From contig NZ_SMKK01000050.1 of NCBI RefSeq assembly GCF_004348425.1, positions 1 to 44,452 on the forward strand: 44,452 nucleotides of DNA, written 5' to 3'. Shown here one piece after another: positions 17,408-25,302 of the stretch (its first letter is position 1; every line of letters begins with the position of its first letter). The notes under the pieces were generated by a model that was given only the letters and a program-made list of their open reading frames with translations, made no database searches and was not told the origin of the DNA. A program made the position numbers and the translations under genes. The DNA is from Actinomadura sp. 7K507 (GTDB taxonomy: Bacteria > Actinomycetota > Actinomycetes > Streptosporangiales > Streptosporangiaceae).

Positions 17408-20253
17408 ATGCAGGCTCACGAGGTCGCCTTCTTCAAGCTCATCGAGGGTGAGAAGCAGTTTCAGATCCCGTTGTACCAGCGCACCTACAGCTGGGGGCAC
17501 CGGGAATGGGCGCGGCTGTGGGCGGACGTGCTCGAACACGCGGAGATCATCGCGGCCGGAGAGGACCGCACACCGCACTTCATCGGCTCGGTCGTCCTGG
17601 CGCCGGGCGTGATGTCGGCTGGAGACATCCAGCGGTGGCTGGTCGTCGACGGACAGCAGCGCCTGACGACGCTGATGCTGGCGAGTTGCGCACTGCGCGA
17701 CCGGTTCCGCGAGATCGCGCCCCGTGAAGCCGACCGGATTCACAAGCAGTACCTGGTCAACGAGTACCGCGAGGGCCTCGACCACTTCCGGCTCCTGCCC
17801 ACCCAGGCCGACCGGGAGGCCTTCACCGCGTGCATGGAGAGCGGGGCGACGGCCGGAGGCAGGGACGGCATCGGCGCCGCGTACCGCTTCTTCAAGCAGG
17901 CCCTGATCGACTACGACCCCGAGGGTGACGTGGCGGCGCTCAAGCGGCTGGAGACCGTCCTGCGCGGCCGACTGTCCGTCGTGGAGATCACCGCCGAGCA
18001 GGGCGACAACGTCTACCGGATCTTCGAGTCGCTCAACAACACCGGCGTCAAGCTCAGCCAGACCGACCTGCTCCGCAACTACGTCTTCATGCTGCTGCCG
18101 ACGATCGGCGAACGCGTCTACACCAAGATCTGGCTGCCCATGCAGGAGGAGCTGGGCGCCGGCAACCTCGAACTGCTCGCCTGGCTCGACCTCGTGATCC
18201 GCGGCGACTACCGCGCCAAGCAGAGCGAGGTCTACCGCGCCCAGCAGCGCCGCCTCGGCGAGATCGTCGAGCGGGGCGGCGAGTCGGCCCTCGAAGGGGA
18301 GATCGCCGAGCTGTACCGGCGCGGCCGGCTGCTCATGCGGATGGTCGAACCGGCGCGGGAGCCGGACGCGCACCTCCGTGCCGCCCTGACGCGCCTGCAG
18401 GAGTGGGGCGGTCAGATCACCTTCCCCATCGCCCTGCACATGCTCGACCTGCTCGACCATGAGCGGGCCACGGCGGCCGAGGTCACCCGCGGGCTGTCCC
18501 ACGTCGAGAGCTTCCTGGTCCGCCGGATGATCGCCGGCATGCCGACGAACAACCTCAACCGGATCCTCAACAGCGCCCCGAAGGAACTGGAGACGGACCG
18601 GCCGATCGACGATGCCGTGCACCGCTACCTGTCGGGGGAGCGTCGCTACTGGCCGTCCGACGAGCAGCTCCGCACCGCCATCAGGACGAGGCCGTTCTAC
18701 TGGTCCGGCCGCCCGAACCAGCGTTTCTTCGTGCTCAAGCGGCTGGAGCAAAGCCACGGATCAAGCGAGCCGGTCGATTTCGCGGCGGCCAAGCTCACGA
18801 TCGAGCACGTGATGCCGCAGACCGTCACGCAGGAATGGATGGACCTCCTGTCCGCTGAAGTGACCGACGAGGACGGTCCCGCAGAGCTCCATGCGGAGCT
18901 GCTGCACACACTCGGCAACCTCACATTGACGGCGGACAACTCCAAGCTCTCCAACAGCCCGTTCCACCGCAAGCAGGAGATCTTCGACGCCAGCGCGCTG
19001 CGCATGAACCGCGAGATCGCCGACGCGCCGGGCTGGGGCAAGGCGATGATCCTGGAACGCGCGGAGAGCCTGACCGGACGCTGCGTGTCCCTGTGGCCGG
19101 CGCCGCTGCCCGGCGGGTCCGACCTCGAGGACGAGCGCCGCACCTGGGTGCTGCTCCGGCGCCTGCTCGCCGAACTCCCCTCCGGCTCCTGGACGACCTT
19201 CGGCGACCTGGCCGCGGTCATCGGCTCGAACCCGGCCGGCGTCGGAACGTACATGGCCTCCCGGCCCGGCCTGGAGCACGCCCACCGCGTCCTCACCTCC
19301 GAGGGGACGGTGTCATCGTCGTTCCGCTGGCCCGACGATCGCGCCGCGACACCCCGCGACGTCCTCGAAACCGAGGGCGTGGCCTTCTCCGGTGGCGCCG
19401 CCGCCCCCCCCAGCGGCTCACCGCCAAGGACCTCGCCAGGCTCGTCGGCATGGACGCGCCCGAAGATCCCGACGACGACCGTGACAGCCCCGAGGACCGC
19501 TTCGCGGACCGGCTCTCCGCCCTCGGCGACGATATCTCCGGCCTCGTCGGCCAAGCCCTGCGGCACTGGATCGGCCGGGGCGGCGAACTCGACTTCGGAA
19601 CGGCGGAGACGAGCTGCATCCCCGGGCTCGACCGCCCCGATGCCCACGGCTGGATCTGGCCCGTCGTCTTCTACCCGCGCAGCGCGAAGATCGAGGTGGT
19701 CTTCCAGCACCTCGCGAAGCGCCCTCCATTCGACGACGACGCCGTGCGCGAGGAGTTCCGCCGCCGCCTGAACCGCATCGACGGTGTCGACATCTCTGAG
19801 GACCGCCTCACCAAGCGTCCCAACATCCCCATCGCCGTGCTCTCCGGCGGCGGCCTCAAGCCATTCCTGGAAGCACTCGACTGGTTCATCGACCAGGTGA
19901 GCGCCGCCCTCCCCCGGGACGAAGAACCAGAGGACACCGAAACGGCCCACGCGGATCTCGGCGCCGAATTCCACAGCGCGATGCTGCTCCTTTACGCCCG
20001 CACCAAGACCGAAGCCGAATACAACGCCTCCGCGTTCCTGAGCATGGTCACCGAGCACGGCGGCGTAGGCGCCGCCAAACGCCTCCTGACCTCCCCGGCC
20101 GTCTCGGACGCCTTCACCGCCCTTCACGCACGCGACCGCCTGGACCTCACCGTGGAAGCCCACGCCCTCGACCCGCGATTCGCCCTTCTCTTCACCGAAG
20201 ACGAACGGACCAATGCCCGCAGCCGCCTGGCCGAGGCCGGCTACCAACCGTGA
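17408..20253 (+). pseudogene. DUF262/DUF1524 HNH nuclease with MGMT-like module, C8 frameshift
   Basis: Restored length is 948 residues. The N-terminal DUF262 (GmrS/ParB-like) domain shows QIPLYQRTYSW (19-29) and DGQQRLTT (81-88), which bind and hydrolyse NTP in the GmrSD type IV restriction family. DUF1524 follows, with the HNH-type EHVMPQ (466-471) and HTLGNLTLT...NSKLSN (about 500-517). Next comes a stretch like the MGMT/alkyltransferase DNA-binding domain (SGSWTTFGDLAAVIG, about 595-609), then a C-terminal domain ending LDPRFALLFTEDE. ATG 17408 has GGAAGG nine bases upstream. Eight C at 19404-19411 carry the frame break: the downstream frame is reached by a -1 shift or one more C. As sequenced the protein stops at 19771 but keeps both nuclease domains. 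Confidence 0.83.
19404..19411 (+). repeat. C8 tract, slippery frame break in the HNH nuclease
   Basis: In the upstream frame the tract reads GCC-CCC-CCC-AGC. This fits the X-XXY-YYZ layout that permits a -1 ribosomal slip, after which QRLTAKDLARLVG continues. It is equally a site where one C can be gained or lost in replication or missed in sequencing. Confidence 0.6.
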
Positions 20254-20290
20254 GAAGGACGCGGGCAGACGGCGGTGCCCGGGCGGCGCT

Positions 20291-20312
20291 ACCGCGCGCT
20301 AAGGAGCGCGGT
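20291..20312. terminator. Hairpin between convergent HNH and PGPGW genes
   Basis: ACCGCGC (20291-20297) pairs perfectly with GCGCGGT (20306-20312) around an 8-base loop that contains the stop codon of the minus-strand PGPGW gene. On the plus strand it is followed by TTTCGCGCCGTTTTCG, a partly T-rich tail. It could serve the HNH operon. Confidence 0.5.
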
Positions 20313-20595
20313 TTCGCGCCGTTTTCGTTCTGATCCAGTGCCAGGCGCTGCGGGCGTAGGTGTTCAGGCGCTGGCTGAGGCGGCGGGCCCGGGGGAACTC
20401 GGTGCCGAGCAGTCCGAGTCCGGCGAGGATCGACACGATCCCGGGCCCCGGCAGTACCAGCATCGCGACGCCGGCCACCATCAGACCGACCCCGACGATC
20501 GTGACCGCGATCTTCCGCAGCAGCCGGACGGGCGCAGGGCCCGCCGGCGCGGGTGCCGCCTCCGCGTCCGACTCGGCTCGCTCCGACCCGGTCAT
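20299..20595 (-). CDS. Small PGPGW-type transmembrane protein
   Basis: This is a 98-residue membrane protein of the PGPGW/TIGR02611 type, common and functionally uncharacterised in actinobacteria. After an acidic, Ala/Pro-rich cytosolic start, two hydrophobic stretches surround the family core VLPGPGIVSILAGLGLLGTEF (about 48-68). A basic tail (RRLSQRLNTYARSAWHWIRTK) follows. The start was set at ATG 20595; a GTG two codons upstream is also possible. It ends at a TAG inside the hairpin shared with the convergent HNH gene. Confidence 0.78.
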   Translation of the reverse strand: MTGSERAESDAEAAPAPAGPAPVRLLRKIAVTIVGVGLMVAGVAMLVLPGPGIVSILAGLGLLGTEFPRARRLSQRLNTYARSAWHWIRTKTARNRAP

Positions 20596-20721
20596 GGTCA
20601 CATCGCCCCCCGGGCTCGTTCGGCCTTTCCCTTTGGGACGACTCGGAACGTCGCCAAAGATCCCGATCAGGCCCCGGTGTGGCCAGCGCCACACCGATCG
20701 GGGACGGCTAGCATTTCGGCA

Positions 20722-21228
20722 ATGAGGATCCGGTCTGCCGCGCTCCGGCCGCGCGGGCGCCCCGGGACGCTGGTTCACCGGATGGCCGAACGGCTGTGGA
20801 AGCGGCTCGGCGGGCGGGCGCAATGGCGGCTCGCCCGGCTGCGGCACCAGACGTTCCTGGTGTACGCGGGCGGGATCGTCCGGGACGATCAGGGCCGGGT
20901 CCTGCTGCTGCGGCACCGGCTCTGGCCCGCGTATCGCGCGTGGGGACTGCCCGGCGGATACATCAACGCCGGTGAACGGCTGGAGGACGGCGTCGCCCGC
21001 GAGATCCGCGAGGAGACGTCACTGGAGGTGGAGGTCACCGGGCGTCCCGTCGGCGTCGCCAGCGGGTTCCAGCACCGGGTGGAGGCGTACTACGAGGCCC
21101 GGGTGACGGGCGGGCGACTCGAACTCGACACCGCCGAGATCCTTGAGGCCCGCTGGTACGCCTTCGACGACCTGCCGGACGAGATGTCTCCGCGCCTCCA
21201 GAGGGTTCTCACATCTCTCTATGGCTGA
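20722..21228 (+). CDS. NUDIX hydrolase
   Basis: This is a NUDIX-fold pyrophosphohydrolase, which cleaves nucleoside diphosphates linked to another group in the cytosol; the substrate is not evident. The NUDIX box is nearly complete: GGYINAGERLEDGV then AREIREETSLEV, with Ser where the usual Gly sits near the end. An N-terminal basic, amphipathic stretch of about 45 residues precedes the fold. ATG 20722 was taken, but ATG 20782 (MAERLWKRLGG) is an equally good start. The 3' end overlaps the convergent F420/PPOX gene by 10 bases. Confidence 0.87.
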   Translation: MRIRSAALRPRGRPGTLVHRMAERLWKRLGGRAQWRLARLRHQTFLVYAGGIVRDDQGRVLLLRHRLWPAYRAWGLPGGYINAGERLEDGVAREIREETSLEVEVTGRPVGVASGFQHRVEAYYEARVTGGRLELDTAEILEARWYAFDDLPDEMSPRLQRVLTSLYG

Positions 21229-21665
21229 CCCTTTTCCTGGGCTCCCCCTCCGGTGGCCACGGTCTGCGAGACCGTGCGCTTGGTCATGCCGCTGGCGGCT
21301 GAATCGATGCCCCAAGTGAAGACTCTTTTCGGGTGGATGCGGATGAGTGCGCCGGTGTAGTGGGAGTCCTGCGGGGCGTCCTCGACGACGGTTTCGGCGC
21401 GTCCGCGGATCTCGATGCCGCGGACGCGCCACGGCTTGACCGAGGCCAGGTCGTCCACGACGAAGGCGACCTGGTCGTTGTGGCGGAGGTTGCGGAACTT
21501 GCGGGTCTTGGCGAGGTCGTAGCCGCGGATGTCGATGGTGCCGTTCTCAGCGTTGTAGGTGAATCCGACGGGATTGTTCTGGGGGTCGCCCCCAGGGCCG
21601 ACGGTGGCCAAGCGGCCGAGGCGCTGGGTGCCGAGGTATTCGCGTTCGCTGTCTGTAAGGCTCAT
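21219..21665 (-). CDS. PPOX-class F420-dependent oxidoreductase
   Basis: This is a split-barrel flavin/F420-binding protein of the PPOX family (PF01243 type, TIGR03618/TIGR04023-like), 148 residues. Such enzymes use reduced F420 to reduce unsaturated bonds or bind haem/flavin, and F420 use is characteristic of actinobacteria. Visible are TQRLGRLATVGPGGDPQNNPVGF near the N-terminus, KTRKFRNLRHNDQVAFVVDD at about 55-74, WRVRGIEIRGRAE, and IRIHPKRVFTWGID. ATG 21665 was chosen; a start seven codons earlier would lengthen it without domain support. It is monocistronic and convergent with the NUDIX gene. Confidence 0.88.
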   Translation of the reverse strand: MSLTDSEREYLGTQRLGRLATVGPGGDPQNNPVGFTYNAENGTIDIRGYDLAKTRKFRNLRHNDQVAFVVDDLASVKPWRVRGIEIRGRAETVVEDAPQDSHYTGALIRIHPKRVFTWGIDSAASGMTKRTVSQTVATGGGAQEKGQP

Positions 21666-21906
21666 GACCCAAGCATGGGATCCCAAGCGCGGTTGAGGTC
21701 AAGCGCCCCCGCCGGCAGGCCATGGTCCACGCGCCCGCGCGCAGTGATGGCACCGTTGGCCACGGCCCACTGGCTGGTCCCGGGCCCGCCCGGTGTAGGC
21801 CGGGGCGGCGGGATCCCGAAGTATCTGATCTTTTTCTGTTATCGCCCGTCCTGTCGGGGGTCTGCAACGTATTCACAGGCACCCGACGAGAGGACGTGGC
21901 AGCACC

Positions 21907-22677
21907 ATGGGCAACCCCAATCCCCCCAGGAGCGGAGGGCCGGGCCCGAAGCGGCGGCAGCGGACGGTGTCCGGGCGCGCGGCGGCGTGGACGGCCGCCG
22001 GCGCGGCGGGGCTGCTGGTGATCGGCGGGGTCGCCGGTACCGCGAGCGGCGCGTTCGGGGGCGGTTCCGGCGCCGCCCCGGCCGCGAGCGGCTCCTCGGC
22101 GTCGCCCGCCGCCTCCCCGCCGGCCGTCCCGGACGCCGCGGCGCCGACGCCCACCGCGACGGCCAGTCCCAAGCGCACCCGCGAACGGCCCCGGAAGACC
22201 GCGAAGCCGCGCACGCGGGCTCCTCGCACGACCCGTCCGGCCAAGCCCGCCAAGCCCCGGCCCGCCCGGTCCAAGGCACCGGCCGCGCCGGCGGGCGGAG
22301 GCGCCGCCGCGCAGGTCATCGCGCTGGTGAACAAGGAGCGCGCCAAGCAGGGATGCCGTGCCGTGACCTCCGACGCCAAGCTGGCGAAGGCGGCGCGGGG
22401 CCACTCCGCCGACATGGCGAGGCGGGGGTTCTTCAGCCACACCAACCCCGACGGCAAGGACCCCGGCGCCCGGGTCACCGCCACCGGTTACCGCTGGTCC
22501 ACCTACGGCGAGAACATCGCCAAGGGGCAGCCGACCCCCGCGAGCGTGATGAAGTCCTGGATGAACAGCTCCGGGCACCGGGCCAACATCCTGAACTGCG
22601 CCTTCGCCGAGATCGGCATCGGTGTGGTGAAGTCGGGCGGCCCGTACTGGACGCAGGTCTTCGGCACGGCCCGCTGA
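21907..22677 (+). CDS. Membrane-anchored or secreted CAP-domain protein
   Basis: This is a CAP (SCP/PR-1) superfamily protein. Bacterial members are extracytoplasmic and often cell-wall-associated; the activity is unknown. A short cytosolic start with basic residues precedes a hydrophobic helix at about 26-48 (signal peptide or anchor). A long low-complexity Ala/Pro/Thr/Arg linker runs to about 132, then the CAP domain. Its conserved blocks are visible: ALVNKERAKQGC, HSADMARRGFFSHTNPDG, YGENIAKG and SSGHRANILNCAFAEIGIG. Two domain cysteines match the pair found in the sigma-fused paralogue next door. ATG 21907 follows GAGAGGA. The two genes end back to back: this TGA is immediately followed by TCA. 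Confidence 0.88.
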   Translation: MGNPNPPRSGGPGPKRRQRTVSGRAAAWTAAGAAGLLVIGGVAGTASGAFGGGSGAAPAASGSSASPAASPPAVPDAAAPTPTATASPKRTRERPRKTAKPRTRAPRTTRPAKPAKPRPARSKAPAAPAGGGAAAQVIALVNKERAKQGCRAVTSDAKLAKAARGHSADMARRGFFSHTNPDGKDPGARVTATGYRWSTYGENIAKGQPTPASVMKSWMNSSGHRANILNCAFAEIGIGVVKSGGPYWTQVFGTAR

Positions 22678-24144
22678 TCACCGGGGCGTCGCGAACACCT
22701 GCGTCCACCAAGGCCCCCCGGCGCCGCGGACGACCCCGATCCCGACCATCGTGAACCGGCAGTTCAGGATGTTGGCGCGGTGCCCGGAGCTGTTCATCCA
22801 GCCGTCCACGACGGCGGGCGGGGCGGTCTGGCCCTGGGCGATGTTCTCCGCCCACCCGCTCCAGCGGAATCCGGCGGCGGTGATCCGGTCCCCCGGGCCG
22901 CTGCCGCCGGAACCGCGGTGGTCGAGGGCGCGGCGCGCCGCCATGTCGGCGGAGTGGCGCTGCGCCGCCCGGTGCAGGGCCGGCGACACGCGCAGCGGAC
23001 GGCACCCCGCCCTGGCCCGCTCGGCGTTGACCAGCCTGACGACCTGCTGCTCGGTCGTCGGCGCGGCCGCGCGAGTGGGACGTTCGACCCGGTCCTTGTC
23101 CGCCTTGTCGGGCGGGGGCGTGTGCGGCGGCGTCCGCTGGACGGGCGCCACGGGGTCGCGGACGGGAGGCGCCGCGTCCGGCGGCGCGTCCCGCACCCCC
23201 CAGAAGATCGCGGCGGCGGCGACGCCCACCGCCGCCGTCCCCGCCACCCAGGGGGCCGCGCCGGACAGCCCGCCGCCCTTACCTCCGGACAGCGCGCCCG
23301 CCTGACCGGCACCTCCGGACAGCCCGAGCCCCTGGCCCGCGCTCACCGCGGCGTCCGCGCCGGTCAGCGCGGCGTGGAGCGGATGCTCGGCGGGGAACGG
23401 CACCATCACCAGCCCCGCCAGCAGCGCCTCGGGCGGCGCCAGGTCCCGCTGGCGGGCGGCGCAGGGCCGGCACGACCGGATGTGCTTGGCGATCCGCTTG
23501 CGCCACAGCGGCGACGGGCGTGCGTCCCAGCCGACGAGCACCGCGTCGAGCGCGTCGCATCGCCGGCCGCTCACCACGCGGACGACGCCCCGGCACGTCG
23601 CCAGCTGCTTCTTCATCCGCTGCACGCGGACGGCCGCGTGCGGGGCCGACAGCCCCAGCCCGTCCGCCAGCTCCTTGCGGGTGAGATGCCCGGACGCCTC
23701 CAGCCACCACAGCCCGAGCAGTTCACGCTCGTCCGGGTCGAGCCACCGCGTCGCCTCGGCGATCTCCCGGCGCTGCTCCGACAGTTCCAGCCGCAGGACG
23801 GCCGTCTCGGCGAAGTCGGCCTCGGCGCCCGCGACCCGGGCCAGGTCCTCCGGGTCCATCGGGGTCCTGCCGCGCTGCGACCTCCAGCGGCGGCGCACCT
23901 GGTTCATGGCGATCGAGATGAGCCAGGACCGGAACCGCGCCGGCTCCCGCAGCCCGCTCAGCCCGCCGAGCGCCCGCAGCACCGACTCCTGGACGACGTC
24001 GTCCACGTCGGCGTGGCCGCCGAGCGCCCAGCCGACCACGTTGTAGAGCAGCGGCAGATGCTCGGCGACCAGCTGCTCGCGGGCGTCGTCGTCCCCCTCC
24101 TGAGCCGCCCGGACCAGCCGGTCCACATCCGTGCCCACACGCAT
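22678..24144 (-). CDS. ECF sigma factor fused to TM segment and CAP domain
   Basis: This is a 488-residue single-chain regulator. Sigma region 2 is clear (LVAEHLPLLYNVVGWALG, then DVDDVVQESVLRALGGL and FRSWLISIAMNQVRRRWR, to about 90). Sigma region 4 follows (LDPDERELLGLWWLEA...RKELADGLGLSAPHAAVRVQRMKKQL, about 134-182). A zinc-finger-like HIRSCRPCAARQRD (about 225-238) sits where anti-sigma factors have their H-C-C motif. A hydrophobic helix lies near 296-318, then a Pro-rich linker and an extracytoplasmic CAP domain with GWAENIAQG and SSGHRANILNC. Fused sigma/anti-sigma/sensor layouts are known among actinobacterial ECF groups (ECF52/53-like). A CAP domain as the sensor is the odd part. ATG 24144 was chosen. 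Confidence 0.85.
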   Translation of the reverse strand: MRVGTDVDRLVRAAQEGDDDAREQLVAEHLPLLYNVVGWALGGHADVDDVVQESVLRALGGLSGLREPARFRSWLISIAMNQVRRRWRSQRGRTPMDPEDLARVAGAEADFAETAVLRLELSEQRREIAEATRWLDPDERELLGLWWLEASGHLTRKELADGLGLSAPHAAVRVQRMKKQLATCRGVVRVVSGRRCDALDAVLVGWDARPSPLWRKRIAKHIRSCRPCAARQRDLAPPEALLAGLVMVPFPAEHPLHAALTGADAAVSAGQGLGLSGGAGQAGALSGGKGGGLSGAAPWVAGTAAVGVAAAAIFWGVRDAPPDAAPPVRDPVAPVQRTPPHTPPPDKADKDRVERPTRAAAPTTEQQVVRLVNAERARAGCRPLRVSPALHRAAQRHSADMAARRALDHRGSGGSGPGDRITAAGFRWSGWAENIAQGQTAPPAVVDGWMNSSGHRANILNCRFTMVGIGVVRGAGGPWWTQVFATPR

Positions 24145-24257
24145 TCCTCGTCCTCCAGAGACTCACCGCTGATCCTTCTGGAGACGTCCCAGAACACCGC
24201 AGATAACAAGAACCCGGCCAATTCTCCTCGGATCCCGGCCCTCCCGTCCGCCCCGCG

Positions 24258-24694
24258 GTGCGCGCAGGATCATCGTATGGGCGTGCGAGAGTGGGCCTCA
24301 TACCGGTCAAAGCGCCACCGAGTACAGCCGCCTGGCGGCACCTGGCAGCACGGGACGGCTTCGAGGTCGCCTATTTTCAGCCCGGCGACGACGGCCATCG
24401 CATCGAGGGCGGCACCACCGCCGTCGAGGAGGGCCAGAGCTGGATCGTCACGTATCTCATCACCCTGGACGCCGCCTGGACCACGCGCAACGTCCAGATC
24501 ACCGGCCGCGCCGCCGCCGGCTCCCACCGGCTCGTGCTGGAGGCCGACGGCGCCGGACACTGGCGCGTCGACGGCGAGGACAGCCGCCGGCGCTAGGACT
24601 ATGTCTCGCCCGCTTTCGACTTCTCGTGCCGCCTGGTCTTCGACGAATCCGGACTCGTCCTCGACTACCCGGGCATCGCCGTCCGCACCGCTTG
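24258..24694 (+). pseudogene. Remnant of a glycolipid-binding family gene
   Basis: The frame has a good N-terminal part of a putative glycolipid-binding protein (PF06475 type): YFQPGDDGHRIEGGTTAV, TYLITLDAAWTTRNVQITG, LVLEADGAGHWRVDGE. It then hits TAG at 24594-24596. The same frame resumes beyond the stop with YVSPAFDFSCRLVFDESGL and LDYPGIAV, which match the family C-terminus, and ends at TGA 24692-24694. About 70-80 middle residues are missing, so an internal deletion plus stop has killed the gene. The true start is uncertain (GTG 24291 is plausible). Confidence 0.65.
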
Positions 24695-24921
24695 AGGTCG
24701 CCGGGACCCGGCAACGCCAGCCCGATCTCCTCACCGTCTTCTTCGGATTCGGAATCTTCAGCACCGACGCCGCCCTCGGATTCGGGGAGGGCGCGCGCGG
24801 CTTCTCCGCCCAGCCCCTCGGCTATCTGGACGAACGCACGCTCAACGCCGCTCGCAACGACGGCTATTCACGGGTCGGCTATCTCACCGAACCCGAGTTC
24901 GCCTCCGCAATGGCCTGCTAA
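24695..24921 (+). pseudogene. Fragment related to the remnant at 41.0 kb
   Basis: Read in frame from 24695 the DNA encodes DLLTVFFGFGIFSTDAALGF, then RGFSAQPLGYLDERTL and VGYLTEPEFASAMAC before TAA. There is no sensible start codon with a ribosome site, and it follows directly on the decayed glycolipid-binding gene. GYLTExEFxxAMAC recurs at 41.15 kb. I recall this pattern from uncharacterised bacterial proteins with a peptidase-like HExxH core, which is absent here; that link is from memory and unverified. Confidence 0.5.
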
Positions 24922-25302
24922 GCCTGACTGCGGCGGGAAACAGAGCCCACTCGCTGCCACGTTCGGACGGGTACGGCGCCAGGTGGCCGACGACGCGCCG
25001 GCCAGGTCGGCCTTTCCGATGCCGGACGGCCATGGCCGCCGAGCCGGCTTCGTGCCGGTTCATCCGCCGACGTGACATGCCGGGGCGCATCCGACCGCGG
25101 CATCCACTCGAAATTGGGCCTCAAGTGGCGTGGACATCATCTGGGACAAGATCTATCCTCCGAACTCGAAAGCATTTCTCACGGAAAGGACGAGCCCGCC
25201 GCCCCCGGACTCAAACCGCATGCCATGTCACATTAAAGCATCGGTTTCATTATCTCATCGCGCCGCAAAGCTCCCTGTTCATGCCGTAAGAAAGGCCTGG
25301 TT
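24922..25302 (+). other. Non-coding stretch before the BCCT transporter
   Basis: No convincing gene is seen in either strand; short open frames lack codon bias and ribosome sites. The last 150 bases are relatively A/T-rich and should contain the promoter of the transporter, but no hexamer pair with good spacing stands out. GAAAGG at 25290-25295 is the transporter's ribosome site. Confidence 0.5.
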
